Part shown: positions 17,627 to 26,510 of the stretch, piece by piece
Numbering within the stretch: position 1 is the stretch's first letter
Layout: the number at the start of each line of letters is the position of its first letter
Source of the DNA: JAPOXR01 sp965116115
GTDB lineage: Bacteria > Pseudomonadota > Alphaproteobacteria > Rhodobacterales > Rhodobacteraceae
Reading direction: 5' to 3'
Assembly (NCBI GenBank): GCA_965116115.1
Contig: OZ220486.1
Coordinates: forward strand, 2,232,001 to 2,296,000
DNA length: 64,000 nucleotides
Made by a program: the position numbers and the translations under genes
The notes under the pieces: generated by a model
Databases searched by the model: none
What the model saw: only the letters and a program-made list of their open reading frames with translations
Told to the model about the DNA's origin: nothing

Positions 17627-18574
17627 TCAGCTGGGCGCGGACCCCGCGAAGACCGCCGAAAGATCCGGGGCGTCCGGTGCGGCATCCAGCCAGGCATCGA
17701 TCTCCGCGAGTCCAGCGGCGCCGATCCGTGCCTGAATATCACGGGGCAGGGGGCCGAACCGCCGTTCCAGAAGGCGTCTCAGTCCTTCCGCAAGACCTTC
17801 CGCCCTGCCTTTCTTAATCCCTCGGGCTTCGCCCTGTTCGAGCAGCGTTTCCGCGATGGTTCCCATGAGCGCCTCCAGTTCGTTCTGTCCCTCGTTTCGC
17901 AGCAGGGTCTGCAGCGTGTCCATATCGTCGTCGTAGACGCGCAGGATGTATTCCAGAATCTGCCGCGTCAGATCGCCGCCTCCGTACAGGCCCGCCATGA
18001 CCTCCGCCATGCGGGAAAAGGCTTCCCGCCGCATCGCGAGGAACCCCGCCCGGAGGGCGGCGTCGTGCGCCAGATCGTCGATCTCCATGGCCCGCAGGTT
18101 GCGCAGGATATAGCTCTCGCCGGGCAGGAAAGCAAGACCGGGATCGTCCGCGGCGATCATCTCCCGCAGGCCCGCGGGAACCGACCAGGCGGCCTCCCCG
18201 TGATACACGACGACCGGAATGACCGGCGGCAGGGCGCGCAGCCGGGCCGCGGACGCGCCGGCGAACCGTTTCCAGATGCGCAGCATGTAGGACGCCAGCT
18301 GCAGAGGCAGACCGGGATCCGGGGTCGATTTATGCTCGCAGAGAATGTACACCGCGGCGTCGCCGCCGGAAGCGAGCCCGACCTTCAGAAGCACGTCGCT
18401 CTGGCTGGCCGCGAGGGCCTCGTCGACGAAACCGCCGTCGACGATCTCGGGCGGGGCGTCGGCCAGCAGCCCCGACACGCCGGCCGGCAGATGCCGCCGC
18501 AGGAAATCCTGCGCCCGCTCCGGATCGGACAGCAGGGAGCGGAAGAGCGCGTCATGGGGCGTAGGCACAGCCAT
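17627..18574 (-). CDS. Rpn-family recombination-promoting nuclease / putative transposase (YhgA-like)
   Basis: A 315-residue member of the Rpn/YhgA family (PD-(D/E)XK nuclease fold). The N-terminus HDALFRSLLSDPERAQDFLRRHLP is diagnostic. The catalytic core is SDVLLKVG followed by YILCEHKSTPDP, with E and K of the ExK motif. A repetitive basic-acidic helix (RGIKKGRAEGLAEGLRRLLERRFG) near residue 260 leads to a DUF4351-like C-terminus. Related E. coli proteins nick or cut DNA and promote RecA-independent recombination. The gene is strikingly GC-richer than both neighbours, suggesting transfer. It sits 23 bases downstream of the RhaD-type gene on the same strand and may be read through from it. 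Confidence 0.9.
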   Translation of the reverse strand: MAVPTPHDALFRSLLSDPERAQDFLRRHLPAGVSGLLADAPPEIVDGGFVDEALAASQSDVLLKVGLASGGDAAVYILCEHKSTPDPGLPLQLASYMLRIWKRFAGASAARLRALPPVIPVVVYHGEAAWSVPAGLREMIAADDPGLAFLPGESYILRNLRAMEIDDLAHDAALRAGFLAMRREAFSRMAEVMAGLYGGGDLTRQILEYILRVYDDDMDTLQTLLRNEGQNELEALMGTIAETLLEQGEARGIKKGRAEGLAEGLRRLLERRFGPLPRDIQARIGAAGLAEIDAWLDAAPDAPDLSAVFAGSAPS

Positions 18575-18597
18575 CTTCAGGTCTGGCCCATGCGGTT

Positions 18598-20646
18598 TTA
18601 TCTGACCATGGCGGCCACGTTCCCGCCGTCGACAGTCAGGATCGCGCCGCTGGTCTTGCGCGCCTTGACGAGATGGAGGAACGCCTCGGCCACATCCCGG
18701 GCTGTGACCTCCCGTTTCACAAGATTCCCCCTCATATATTCCCTTGGTGTGATGCCGCGGGCCGAAGCGCGTTCCGCCACGAACCGGTCGGTTAACAAGT
18801 TAGTCCGAATGCGGTCGGCATTGACGGCATTGGAAGTGATTCCCGACGCGCCGTGTTCGATGGCATACTGTTTGACCAGCGCCAGCAGCGCCGCCTTGGA
18901 CGTGCCGTAGGGACCGAGGCCGGGACCGGGATTCAGAGCCTGCTTGCTCACATTGAAAACCAGCGCTCCGCCGGTTCCCTGCCGTTCCATCACCTTCACG
19001 CAAGCGCGGGCCATGTAGTGGTGAGCCCAGAAATTCAATTCATGTGAACTGCGGAAAGTTTTTTCCTCAACGCCGGCCAGTCTTCCCTGGAAAGCTGCGC
19101 CGGCGTTTGAAATCAGGATGTCGACTCCGCCGAACCGCGCGGCAACCGCGTTCACCGCGGTTTCCACTGCCGATTCGTCTGTGACATCGCACTGATATGC
19201 GTACCCGCCCACATCCCGGCAGGCGGATTCCAAACCGGCAGCGTCCACATCGAACATCGCCACTTCCGCGCCGTCCTGCTTCAGTATGCGCGCGGCTTCG
19301 AGACCGAGTCCGCTGGCCGCTCCGGTCACGATCGCCACCTGCCGGTTCAGGGGCTGTTCCGTCGCCTTTGCGAGCTTGGCCTGCTCAAGGTCCCAGTATT
19401 CGATATCGAAAAGCTCTTCCTCTGAGAGGGCCTCGAATTTCCCGATACCTTCGGCCCGGGTGATGACATTGACGGTCGCCTCGGCAATGTCCGCGGCAAC
19501 TGCGGCTTCCTTGGCCGTCTTTCCGACTCCGAAAAGACCGGCGCCGGGCACATAAACAACCCGAGGAACGGGGTCGAGACATTTGCGCCCGCCGCCTACA
19601 CGGGCATTTTGCCGGTCGAAATATTCTCTGTAGCCGCGCACATAATCTTCCACCGCCCTGCGCAGTTTGACGCCGAAGCCGTCAAGATCAGCGGCATCCG
19701 GGGCAGGGGCCGCCAAGCCGAAGCGTTTGATCCTGATCACATGGTCAGGAGTCGCGTTGCCGCGGGCGGCGTATTCGCCGAGTTTTTCGCCGTCGACAAA
19801 ATGACGCACTTCATCCGAAGTGCGGAAGTTCAACACCCACCGGTCCGGGTTGCCCTCGATCTCTGTCTCTCTGGCCAAGGCTCCGCGCAGAAAAGGGGCG
19901 AAAGCTGACACCGCGGGAGCTTTTCCAGGCAGGAGGGCGGCGCCGAACGGCCGCGCATTTCCGCCGTCCAAACGCCTTTCGGCTTTGTCGCACATCGCGA
20001 TCATGTCCTCATAGGACTGCCGGGGATCGTCATTGAACGTGAATATGCCGTGGTTCAGCAGGACAAGGCTTTTCACACCCGGAACCTCATCCAGAATGGC
20101 GCGGCACGCCTTGGCGAGCACGAATCCCGGAAACACATACGGCACGATCGTCGTATCCGGGAACAGGTCTTGGACCAGCGCCGCGCCGTCCGGTTGGTTG
20201 GTAAGAGATATTATGGCGTTGGCATGGGTGTGATCGACATGTTTGAACGGAATGATGGCGTGCAGCACCGCCTCTATCGACGGATTGGGCGCGTAGGGGT
20301 CAAGCAGCATCCGCCGCTGCGAAGCCACAAGATCATGATCGCTCAACGTCTCGTGCCTGGCAAGCGCTGCAAGCGGCTTCAATTCGACCGCCGGCAGGCC
20401 GGCGGGTTCTATTGTGCCCATGTCCCAGCCGGAGCCTTTGACACAGAGAACGTCATGCCGCGCTCCCAGCGCGTCGGTCATGCTTGTCTTGACCGACGTA
20501 TTGCCGCCCCCGTGGAGAACCAGTTCCTGATCCTGACCCAGTAACCGGGTGGTGTATGTCCGGACCGCCAGATCCTCCGGTATTCCTCGGCGGGAATATT
20601 CTCTGACCATTGCGTTCAACGCGGACTGGTTCCACTTGGACTGCAT
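18598..20646 (-). CDS. Bifunctional class II aldolase / short-chain dehydrogenase (RhaD-type)
   Basis: A 682-residue fusion. The N-terminal half is a class II aldolase (LHGGGNTSVKTS; HTHANAIISLT with zinc histidines; LLNHGIFTFND). From about residue 420 an SDR domain follows, with VTGAASGLGLEAARIL, SNAG, and the YGTSKAA active-site tyrosine and lysine. In alphaproteobacteria such fusions act as rhamnulose-1-phosphate aldolase/lactaldehyde dehydrogenase, splitting a 6-deoxyketose-1-phosphate into DHAP and lactaldehyde and oxidising the latter to lactate. No rhamnose isomerase is nearby, so another ketose phosphate is possible. AGGAG precedes the ATG. It is downstream of the ABC transporter operon after 283 bases. 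Confidence 0.9.
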   Translation of the reverse strand: MQSKWNQSALNAMVREYSRRGIPEDLAVRTYTTRLLGQDQELVLHGGGNTSVKTSMTDALGARHDVLCVKGSGWDMGTIEPAGLPAVELKPLAALARHETLSDHDLVASQRRMLLDPYAPNPSIEAVLHAIIPFKHVDHTHANAIISLTNQPDGAALVQDLFPDTTIVPYVFPGFVLAKACRAILDEVPGVKSLVLLNHGIFTFNDDPRQSYEDMIAMCDKAERRLDGGNARPFGAALLPGKAPAVSAFAPFLRGALARETEIEGNPDRWVLNFRTSDEVRHFVDGEKLGEYAARGNATPDHVIRIKRFGLAAPAPDAADLDGFGVKLRRAVEDYVRGYREYFDRQNARVGGGRKCLDPVPRVVYVPGAGLFGVGKTAKEAAVAADIAEATVNVITRAEGIGKFEALSEEELFDIEYWDLEQAKLAKATEQPLNRQVAIVTGAASGLGLEAARILKQDGAEVAMFDVDAAGLESACRDVGGYAYQCDVTDESAVETAVNAVAARFGGVDILISNAGAAFQGRLAGVEEKTFRSSHELNFWAHHYMARACVKVMERQGTGGALVFNVSKQALNPGPGLGPYGTSKAALLALVKQYAIEHGASGITSNAVNADRIRTNLLTDRFVAERASARGITPREYMRGNLVKREVTARDVAEAFLHLVKARKTSGAILTVDGGNVAAMVR

Positions 20647-20929
20647 CAGTTTCTCCTAACGGTTCATAATTATCTGATCATAAAGGCCGGAAGACCGCAG
20701 CGCGTTTGGCAGGCGCCGCGGCGTGCCGGCCGCTTGAGCAACCCGACCGGCGACTGTCTATTCGGGCGCATACAGCCGCGGCATGCGCCGGTTTGCCAAC
20801 GGCCCGGCAAATGCCGAATTTATCCGGCCTGATGCGGAAATTCAATCAAACGCCGTAACAGCTCTTAGCGGTATGGCCGGAAATTCCGGATGTGAACCCC
20901 GTGCGGTTGTTGTCTTCCGCAGCTGGAAG

Positions 20930-22003
20930 TCAAGCACCAATCCTGATGCCGCTTTCCCGGTCAAATACGTGCACGTATGACGGATCAACCGCAAAGCGCA
21001 GCCAGTCTCCGGGACGTCCGGGGGTTGATCTCGGCGCCGTCGCCAAGAATTCGGAACCGGACTCGGCTGCCAGATGAAACTGCACCTCGTTGCCGGTTTT
21101 TTCCACGATAATCACCTTGCCCCTGATCGGCCCTTCTTCCGCGATGGACAGTTCCTGGGGCCGGACGCCGCAGACAACCGGCCGGTCCGCGTGTTTCCTG
21201 AATGACTGGGGCAGCGGAAACCGCATGTCCGGCGCGGCGAACTGAACCCCGCCCGCAGATTCCTCAATCACGCCTTCCAGACAATTTATCGCCGGAGTGC
21301 CGATGAATTCCGCGGCGTACCGGCAATTGGGACGGTCGTAGAGGTCGTCGGTTGATCCGACCTGGACGATATTGCCGTCATGCATCAGCACGATCCTGTC
21401 GGCCATGGTCATGGCCTCGATTTGATCGTGCGTGACATAAATTGTCGTTGACCCCAGACGGTCGTGCAACTGCCGGATCTCGACCCGCATATTCGCGCGC
21501 AGTTTGGCGTCGAGGTTGGACAAAGGTTCGTCGAACAGGAACACCCGGGCGTCGCGGACCATGGCGCGGCCCATGGCCACCCGCTGGCGCTGGCCGCCGG
21601 AAAGTTCGGCCGGTTTCCTGTCCAGCAATTCCGAAATGTTGAGAACCTGCGCCGCCTCCTCGACCGCGGTCTTGATCTCGTCCGGGGTTTTTCTCGCCAC
21701 TTCAAGGCTGAAACCGATGTTGTCGCGGACTTTCATGGTCGGGTAGAGGGCGTAATTCTGGAAAACCATGGCAATGTCGCGGTCACGGGGGTGGACGTCA
21801 TTGACCACCCTGCCGTCAATAACGATTTCGCCTTCGCCGACCGTTTCAAGGCCCGCGGTCATGCGCAGGAGAGTCGTCTTGCCGCAGCCCGAGGCGCCGA
21901 GGAGGACGATGAATTCCCCTTCGGTGATGGCAAGGCTCAAATCCTTCAGAACCCGGACTGATCCGAAGGACTTGCCGACTTTGCGAAATTCTACGGCGGC
22001 CAT
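20930..22003 (-). CDS. Carbohydrate ABC transporter ATP-binding protein (UgpC/MalK type)
   Basis: A 357-residue ATPase of the CUT1 importers. Walker A GASGCGKT is at residues 36-43, the Q-loop is in VFQNYALYP, the signature is LSGGQRQRVAMGRA, and Walker B is VFLFDEPLSNLD. A C-terminal TOBE-type regulatory domain follows (RPQELSIAEEG; VEKTGNEVQFHL). It energises the two permeases encoded upstream. Ten bases separate it from the SDR gene. The 283 bases downstream to the aldolase hold no gene. Confidence 0.93.
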   Translation of the reverse strand: MAAVEFRKVGKSFGSVRVLKDLSLAITEGEFIVLLGASGCGKTTLLRMTAGLETVGEGEIVIDGRVVNDVHPRDRDIAMVFQNYALYPTMKVRDNIGFSLEVARKTPDEIKTAVEEAAQVLNISELLDRKPAELSGGQRQRVAMGRAMVRDARVFLFDEPLSNLDAKLRANMRVEIRQLHDRLGSTTIYVTHDQIEAMTMADRIVLMHDGNIVQVGSTDDLYDRPNCRYAAEFIGTPAINCLEGVIEESAGGVQFAAPDMRFPLPQSFRKHADRPVVCGVRPQELSIAEEGPIRGKVIIVEKTGNEVQFHLAAESGSEFLATAPRSTPGRPGDWLRFAVDPSYVHVFDRESGIRIGA

Positions 22004-22012
22004 GGAACGCGC

Positions 22013-22735
22013 TCAATATCTCTGGCGGGTCGGCGTGAGGCAGATTTCCTGGATCAGCGCGTTCTGCGGCAGCTGGTAGGCATCGAGTATTAATTTGCCG
22101 ACAATGCCGGCTCCGATGCCGCCGCCCATCTCAGCCTTGTTCTTCTTATAAGCCTCAAGCGTGCCGCCGTCCAAGACGCCGGACAGGATTTCTGTTTCAA
22201 TGACGCCGGGCGAAAGAACCAGCACCCTGACATTGTGCTCTGAGAGGTATTCGCGCAGCGATTCGGCCACGGCGTGAACGAAATATTTAGTGCCGCAATA
22301 CACGGTGTGATCGGGGTAGACCTTGCGGCCCGCAATGGAACTCATCATTACCAAGGTGCCGGTTTTCCGTTCGATCATGCCGCGCATGACCGCGTGAACC
22401 GTGTTCATGACGCCCTTGGTATTGATGTCGATCATCTCGTCCCATTCATTCGGAGGCTGTCTGCCGATGTCGGCGAGCCGGGCGATTCCGGCATTGGCGA
22501 ACATCATGTCCACCGGTCCGAACTCGCTCTCGGCCTCAGCCACCGCCGCCGCGATCTGACCGCGGTCTCTGACATCGACCTTCCTGCACATGGAGCGGGG
22601 AAGGTTCATCGCCTCCATCCGGTCAAGCCGGCGGGCCATAAGCAGAACCGGATGTCCGGCAGCCGAAAACGCGCGCGCGGCCGCTTCCCCGATCCCGGAA
22701 CTGGCGCCGGTGATCGCTGCAAGCGGTTTGTTCAA
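22013..22735 (-). CDS. Short-chain dehydrogenase/reductase
   Basis: A 240-residue classical SDR. The nucleotide-binding TGASSGIG is at residues 9-16, NAG in FANAGIA, the catalytic serine in MMSSIAG and the YCGTK catalytic pair. Arginines after the second strand (MARRLDR) suggest NADP use. It probably oxidises or reduces a sugar, polyol or derived aldehyde imported by the transporter operon in which it lies. The start is a TTG with AGG and GGGAG upstream. Exact substrate unknown. Confidence 0.88.
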   Translation of the reverse strand: MNKPLAAITGASSGIGEAAARAFSAAGHPVLLMARRLDRMEAMNLPRSMCRKVDVRDRGQIAAAVAEAESEFGPVDMMFANAGIARLADIGRQPPNEWDEMIDINTKGVMNTVHAVMRGMIERKTGTLVMMSSIAGRKVYPDHTVYCGTKYFVHAVAESLREYLSEHNVRVLVLSPGVIETEILSGVLDGGTLEAYKKNKAEMGGGIGAGIVGKLILDAYQLPQNALIQEICLTPTRQRY

Positions 22736-22815
22736 AATCCTGTCTCCCTTTATCGCTCTGAAAAACCGCGCGGCGGGGCCGGCCCGCCGCGCGGCGAATT
22801 GCGCGCCCGCGGCTG

Positions 22816-24306
22816 TCAGCCGGACACGACGCGGTCGGCGGCGGCGGCGATATCGTCCATCGCCTCTTTCGCCGAACCGTATTCACCGGCGAAATATTTG
22901 CCGAGCCTGACCGGAATCGTGTCGTTCGACAACTCGGCCCATTGCGGCAGATCGGGTTCTGACCCCATATCATAAGCGATGGTCTCGCGCACGACATTCA
23001 GGTGGCGGGTGGTGCCTGCTCCCACCCGGTTGTTGGCGATGATGCGCGGATCATCATACACGCTTGCGCGCGTCGGACCCGTGCCGCCGCCCAAGGCCGT
23101 AATCAGCACTTGGGTGTCGTAACAGGTTGCCCACTGCATGAATATCCACGCCGCGTCGGGGCTTTTGGAGTTCCTGGACACCGCCAGTGAAGATCCCCCT
23201 TGGTGGCCGACACCCGGAATCTCGCCGAAACCGCATTCGGCCGGTGTACGGAGGGCTTTGGGCTTCGGACAGCGCGCCGCCTCCATCAGCCCTGAAACCT
23301 TGGTGGCGCTCGGATCGTCGAAATACGGGAAGAACTCGCCCCAGCTCATCATCGATGCGGCGACGCCTTGGGCAACCGACTGCCCTTGGCCGTCCCAGGT
23401 CCAGCCGGTCACGCCCGGAGGCATGGTTGCGTACAAACGGTCCCAGTACTCCATAGCGGCCAGTCCGGCGTCATCGTTTCCGGAAAACTTCTCGTCGGCC
23501 CCGAAAATCGAACCGCCGTGGCCCCAAAGCCAAGCGGTCCAGTCACATTCCAGCGAATAGTGGCCGGATTTCATCTGACCTGTGGCTCCATACACTTCGG
23601 GCGCCATCGCGTCCGTGATCGCCTTCGCTTGTTCGTAATACTGTTCGAGCGTCTCAGGAGCCGAGAAGCCCATGTCATCCCAGATGTCCTTGCGGTACTG
23701 CATGATGAAGATCGGGATATCGTAGGGAACGCCGACCCAGCGGCCCTCGTAGAGAGCGATTCCGTCGACGAGGGCGGTCAGGAAATCGTCGATGTTGTAA
23801 TCCGGCATGGCAAGATCAGGCTTGTCGGCCATCTGCTCGCGGGGGTCGAACACATCGCGCGACACAGACGCCGCCCATGACTGGTCGATATAGTAAAGGT
23901 CGTAGGTGCCGAGCTGCGAAGCGATGTCAAGGGTGAGTTTCTGCAGCACCTGTTCGAGCGGCAGCACTTCAATTTCAACTTTGATGCCGGAGGCTTCTTC
24001 AAAAAACTGCTTCAGCTGGCTGTTTATCGCGTTCGACGGAGGCGTGGATTCAGTCGCCAGCCGCAATGTCGTGCCCGCGAACGGCTTGGAGACATCCTTG
24101 ACCCACGCGAGCACGTCCGCTGACGGTTCGAGCATCATATGGCCGGATGCCAAGGATCGGGCAGGCCGCCCCCCCCCAATTCCCAGCGCCCCTGCGCCGA
24201 GACCAAGCGCGGATGCGTTCCGCAGGAACGTCCTGCGGTTCATCCTGCCGCGGACGTAGTCATCGACTATTTTGGCGCGGTAGATTTTTTTGTCATTGTC
24301 ATTCAT
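22816..24306 (-). CDS. ABC transporter sugar/polyol-binding protein with Tat signal
   Basis: A 496-residue periplasmic solute-binding protein of the family-1 sugar type. A twin-arginine signal (NRRTFLRNASALGLGAGALG, residues 23-42) follows an unusual 22-residue charged leader. The mature part has the LRLATESTPPS start, EIEVLPLEQVLQKL, and the GGSSLAVSRNSKSPDAAWIF segment typical of these proteins. AGGAGAGG precedes the ATG. A run of nine C bases (24169-24177) encodes the Gly-rich end of the signal and could slip. It is encoded between the permeases and the SDR. Confidence 0.92.
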   Translation of the reverse strand: MNDNDKKIYRAKIVDDYVRGRMNRRTFLRNASALGLGAGALGIGGGRPARSLASGHMMLEPSADVLAWVKDVSKPFAGTTLRLATESTPPSNAINSQLKQFFEEASGIKVEIEVLPLEQVLQKLTLDIASQLGTYDLYYIDQSWAASVSRDVFDPREQMADKPDLAMPDYNIDDFLTALVDGIALYEGRWVGVPYDIPIFIMQYRKDIWDDMGFSAPETLEQYYEQAKAITDAMAPEVYGATGQMKSGHYSLECDWTAWLWGHGGSIFGADEKFSGNDDAGLAAMEYWDRLYATMPPGVTGWTWDGQGQSVAQGVAASMMSWGEFFPYFDDPSATKVSGLMEAARCPKPKALRTPAECGFGEIPGVGHQGGSSLAVSRNSKSPDAAWIFMQWATCYDTQVLITALGGGTGPTRASVYDDPRIIANNRVGAGTTRHLNVVRETIAYDMGSEPDLPQWAELSNDTIPVRLGKYFAGEYGSAKEAMDDIAAAADRVVSG

Positions 24307-24346
24307 GACGTTTCCTCTCCTGTTGGAAGACGGGCCGCTGCCGGCC

Positions 24347-25231
24347 CTATTGTTTAATCGATCCCAGCGTCAAACCTCGGACCAGATGTCTCTGGACCAG
24401 CAGGATGAACACGAAGGCTGGAATCACTGCCGCCGCGCTCAAGGCGGCCATGTTGCCCCAAGCGGTTCCGGTCGAAGTCACGAATGTCGATGAAACAACC
24501 GGGACAGTCTTCAGACCGGTCTGGGTCAGCGTCAAAACGAACAGAAATTCTGTCCATGAGAAAATGAAACACAGCACAGCCGTCGCCGCCATTCCGCCCT
24601 TCACCATCGGGAGAACGATGCGCCGGAACACCAGCCAGCGCGAAGCGCCGTCAATCAACGCGCATTCGTCGATTTCCTTCGGTATGTCATCAAAGAAACT
24701 CTTCATCAGCAGAACCGCCAGCGGCAGGTTCATCAGCGCGTGGATCAGGATCACTCCCGTGAATGTGTCGAGAAGCGACAATTCCTTGTAGATGAAAAAC
24801 ACGGGGATGGCAACGGCGACCGGCGGAAGCATGCGTGTCGACAATATCCACGCCACGAAATGGTGCCGCCCGCGGAATGTCATCCGGCTCAGCGCGTAAG
24901 AGGCCAAAGTGGAAATCGAGACCGCCAGAACCGTGGAAAACACGGCGATGATTATCGAGTCCCAAAGCCGGGGCGCCATCCGCCAGTTGCCGCCTCCGGG
25001 CAGGACCTCGCGCTGCTCGCCGAAGCCGAATCCCAGAGAAATTCCGAAGACCTCCTCGAAGTTGCGCACCGTCGGCGTGAAACTCCACACATGGGGAGGA
25101 TAATTGAAGATTTCGTTGCCGTCTTTGAAGGCGATCGTGAGCCAATAGTACAACGGAAAAGCGAACAGCGCCACGGTCGCCCAGCCCGTTACGGTCCTGA
25201 GCGTTCGGTAAAATCGGGACTGCACGGCCAT
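24347..25231 (-). CDS. Carbohydrate ABC transporter permease (MalG/UgpE type)
   Basis: A 294-residue inner-membrane permease with about six membrane segments. The EAA loop that contacts the ATPase reads EIDECALIDGASRWLVFRRI near residue 190, followed by VLPMVKGG. An N-terminal segment WATVALFAFPLYYWLTIAF opens the protein. A cytosolic-periplasmic insertion near residues 45-75 (YPPHVWSFTPTVRNFEEVFG) is typical of the MalG branch. It overlaps no neighbour and lies six bases after the first permease gene. Confidence 0.93.
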   Translation of the reverse strand: MAVQSRFYRTLRTVTGWATVALFAFPLYYWLTIAFKDGNEIFNYPPHVWSFTPTVRNFEEVFGISLGFGFGEQREVLPGGGNWRMAPRLWDSIIIAVFSTVLAVSISTLASYALSRMTFRGRHHFVAWILSTRMLPPVAVAIPVFFIYKELSLLDTFTGVILIHALMNLPLAVLLMKSFFDDIPKEIDECALIDGASRWLVFRRIVLPMVKGGMAATAVLCFIFSWTEFLFVLTLTQTGLKTVPVVSSTFVTSTGTAWGNMAALSAAAVIPAFVFILLVQRHLVRGLTLGSIKQ

Positions 25232-25237
25232 GCCGGA

Positions 25238-26131
25238 TCACCAGCGGACCTTGGTGACCGCGATGAAGAGATTCGCGATCACCAGGATGATGGCCAGAGT
25301 GAAGAGCGAAAGCGCCGCTCCGTAGCCCCATTTGATGAAGCTGAAAGTCTGCTGCCACGAATAGAGCGACAGCGTGTATGTGGAAGTTCCCGGCCCTCCG
25401 CTGGTCATGACGAAAACATAGTCAAACATCCGGAATATGTCGATGCCGCGGATAAGCACCGCCACCGCAATGACTTTGCCCATCAGCGGCAGCGTGATCC
25501 TCCGGAAAGTCATGAACGGCGAAGCGCCGTCCAGCATCGCCGCCTCGTAGGGTTCGGGCGGAAGCGACCGCAGACCGGCGAGAAAAATCAGGAACATGAA
25601 CGGCGTCCACTGCCAGATGTCGGCCAGCATGACCCCCCAAAGGGCCAGAGACCCGGTGGCCAGGATGGGGGTGGTCTTGTCGAGGATTCCCAACGCGTCC
25701 AGTACGTAGGTGAGCACTCCGAATTCGGGATCCTCAATCAGCAGATACATCATGCCGACGATAGCCGGCGGAACCACCAGCGTCAGCGTCAACACCACGC
25801 GAAGCAGGCCGAATCCGAACTCCTCGGTATCCAGAAGCAATGCGATGGCCATGCCCAGAACCAGTTCGGCCGACAGAACGACGATGAAATAGAACATCGT
25901 CGTCCGCAGCGCCTCCCACATCCGGGAATCCGAAACCAGCAGCTGCCAGTTTTCCCAGCCGACGAATTCCAGCCGGCGCTTGAACGGCGCGTATTCGTGA
26001 AAACTCAGCCAGATATTGTAAAACAGAGGGATAATGGTGAAAGCCGCGAGCATGGCGACAAGAGGCAGAATCCAAATCAGAGGACGGTCGGTTGACAGGA
26101 CGCCGATCTTCAATTTGCCTCCCCCGAACAT
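25238..26131 (-). CDS. Carbohydrate ABC transporter permease (MalF/UgpA type)
   Basis: A 297-residue inner-membrane permease. Membrane segments include LIWILPLVAMLAAFTIIPLF near the N-terminus, a central pair near residues 80-130 and a last segment ALSLFTLAIILVIANLFIAV. The EAA loop is PYEAAMLDGASPFMTFRRITLP near residue 195. First gene of the minus-strand transporter operon. The ATG has only a weak ribosome-binding site. Divergent from glpD across a 380-base control region. Confidence 0.92.
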   Translation of the reverse strand: MFGGGKLKIGVLSTDRPLIWILPLVAMLAAFTIIPLFYNIWLSFHEYAPFKRRLEFVGWENWQLLVSDSRMWEALRTTMFYFIVVLSAELVLGMAIALLLDTEEFGFGLLRVVLTLTLVVPPAIVGMMYLLIEDPEFGVLTYVLDALGILDKTTPILATGSLALWGVMLADIWQWTPFMFLIFLAGLRSLPPEPYEAAMLDGASPFMTFRRITLPLMGKVIAVAVLIRGIDIFRMFDYVFVMTSGGPGTSTYTLSLYSWQQTFSFIKWGYGAALSLFTLAIILVIANLFIAVTKVRW

Positions 26132-26510
26132 GAAACGAAACGTTGTGTACGCTGCCTCGCACAGATTATCCGCGGATGCAACATTTTTCTTGCACCGCTA
26201 ACATTTGTTAACTTGATGCGGACCTCTGCCGATTCTCGCACATGACGCACGGCCAGGGAGACCCTGCCGGCGCAGGAAGCGACAGGCACGACGAATCAGT
26301 CAGGAAAGCGAAAGCACAGATGAGATCACCACCGCCCGCCCAGCGTCTGACCGGCTGCAATCCGCATTCTTCTGCCTACCGGCGCCTGTGCGGCATCCGC
26401 GGGGCAAGATTCTTCACGCCCGGCTTGCGAGTGCCGGGCCGTCTCTTTCTCGAAGCCGCCGATTCGGGCGAATGGCCGGGACTGCGGGAACCCGTGACGC
26501 AGTATTCGCA
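26132..26510. promoter_or_regulatory. Divergent control region between the ABC transporter operon and glpD
   Basis: This interval should carry both promoters. It holds two inverted repeats close to the transporter start: TGCAA and TTGCA arms at 26177-26194 with an 8-base spacer, and TAACATTTGTTA at 26199-26210 (TAACA/TGTTA arms). These are reasonable operator candidates for a sugar-responsive regulator. The glpD frame is open through the right half of this region, but its conserved sequence begins only at 26511. Confidence 0.4.
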
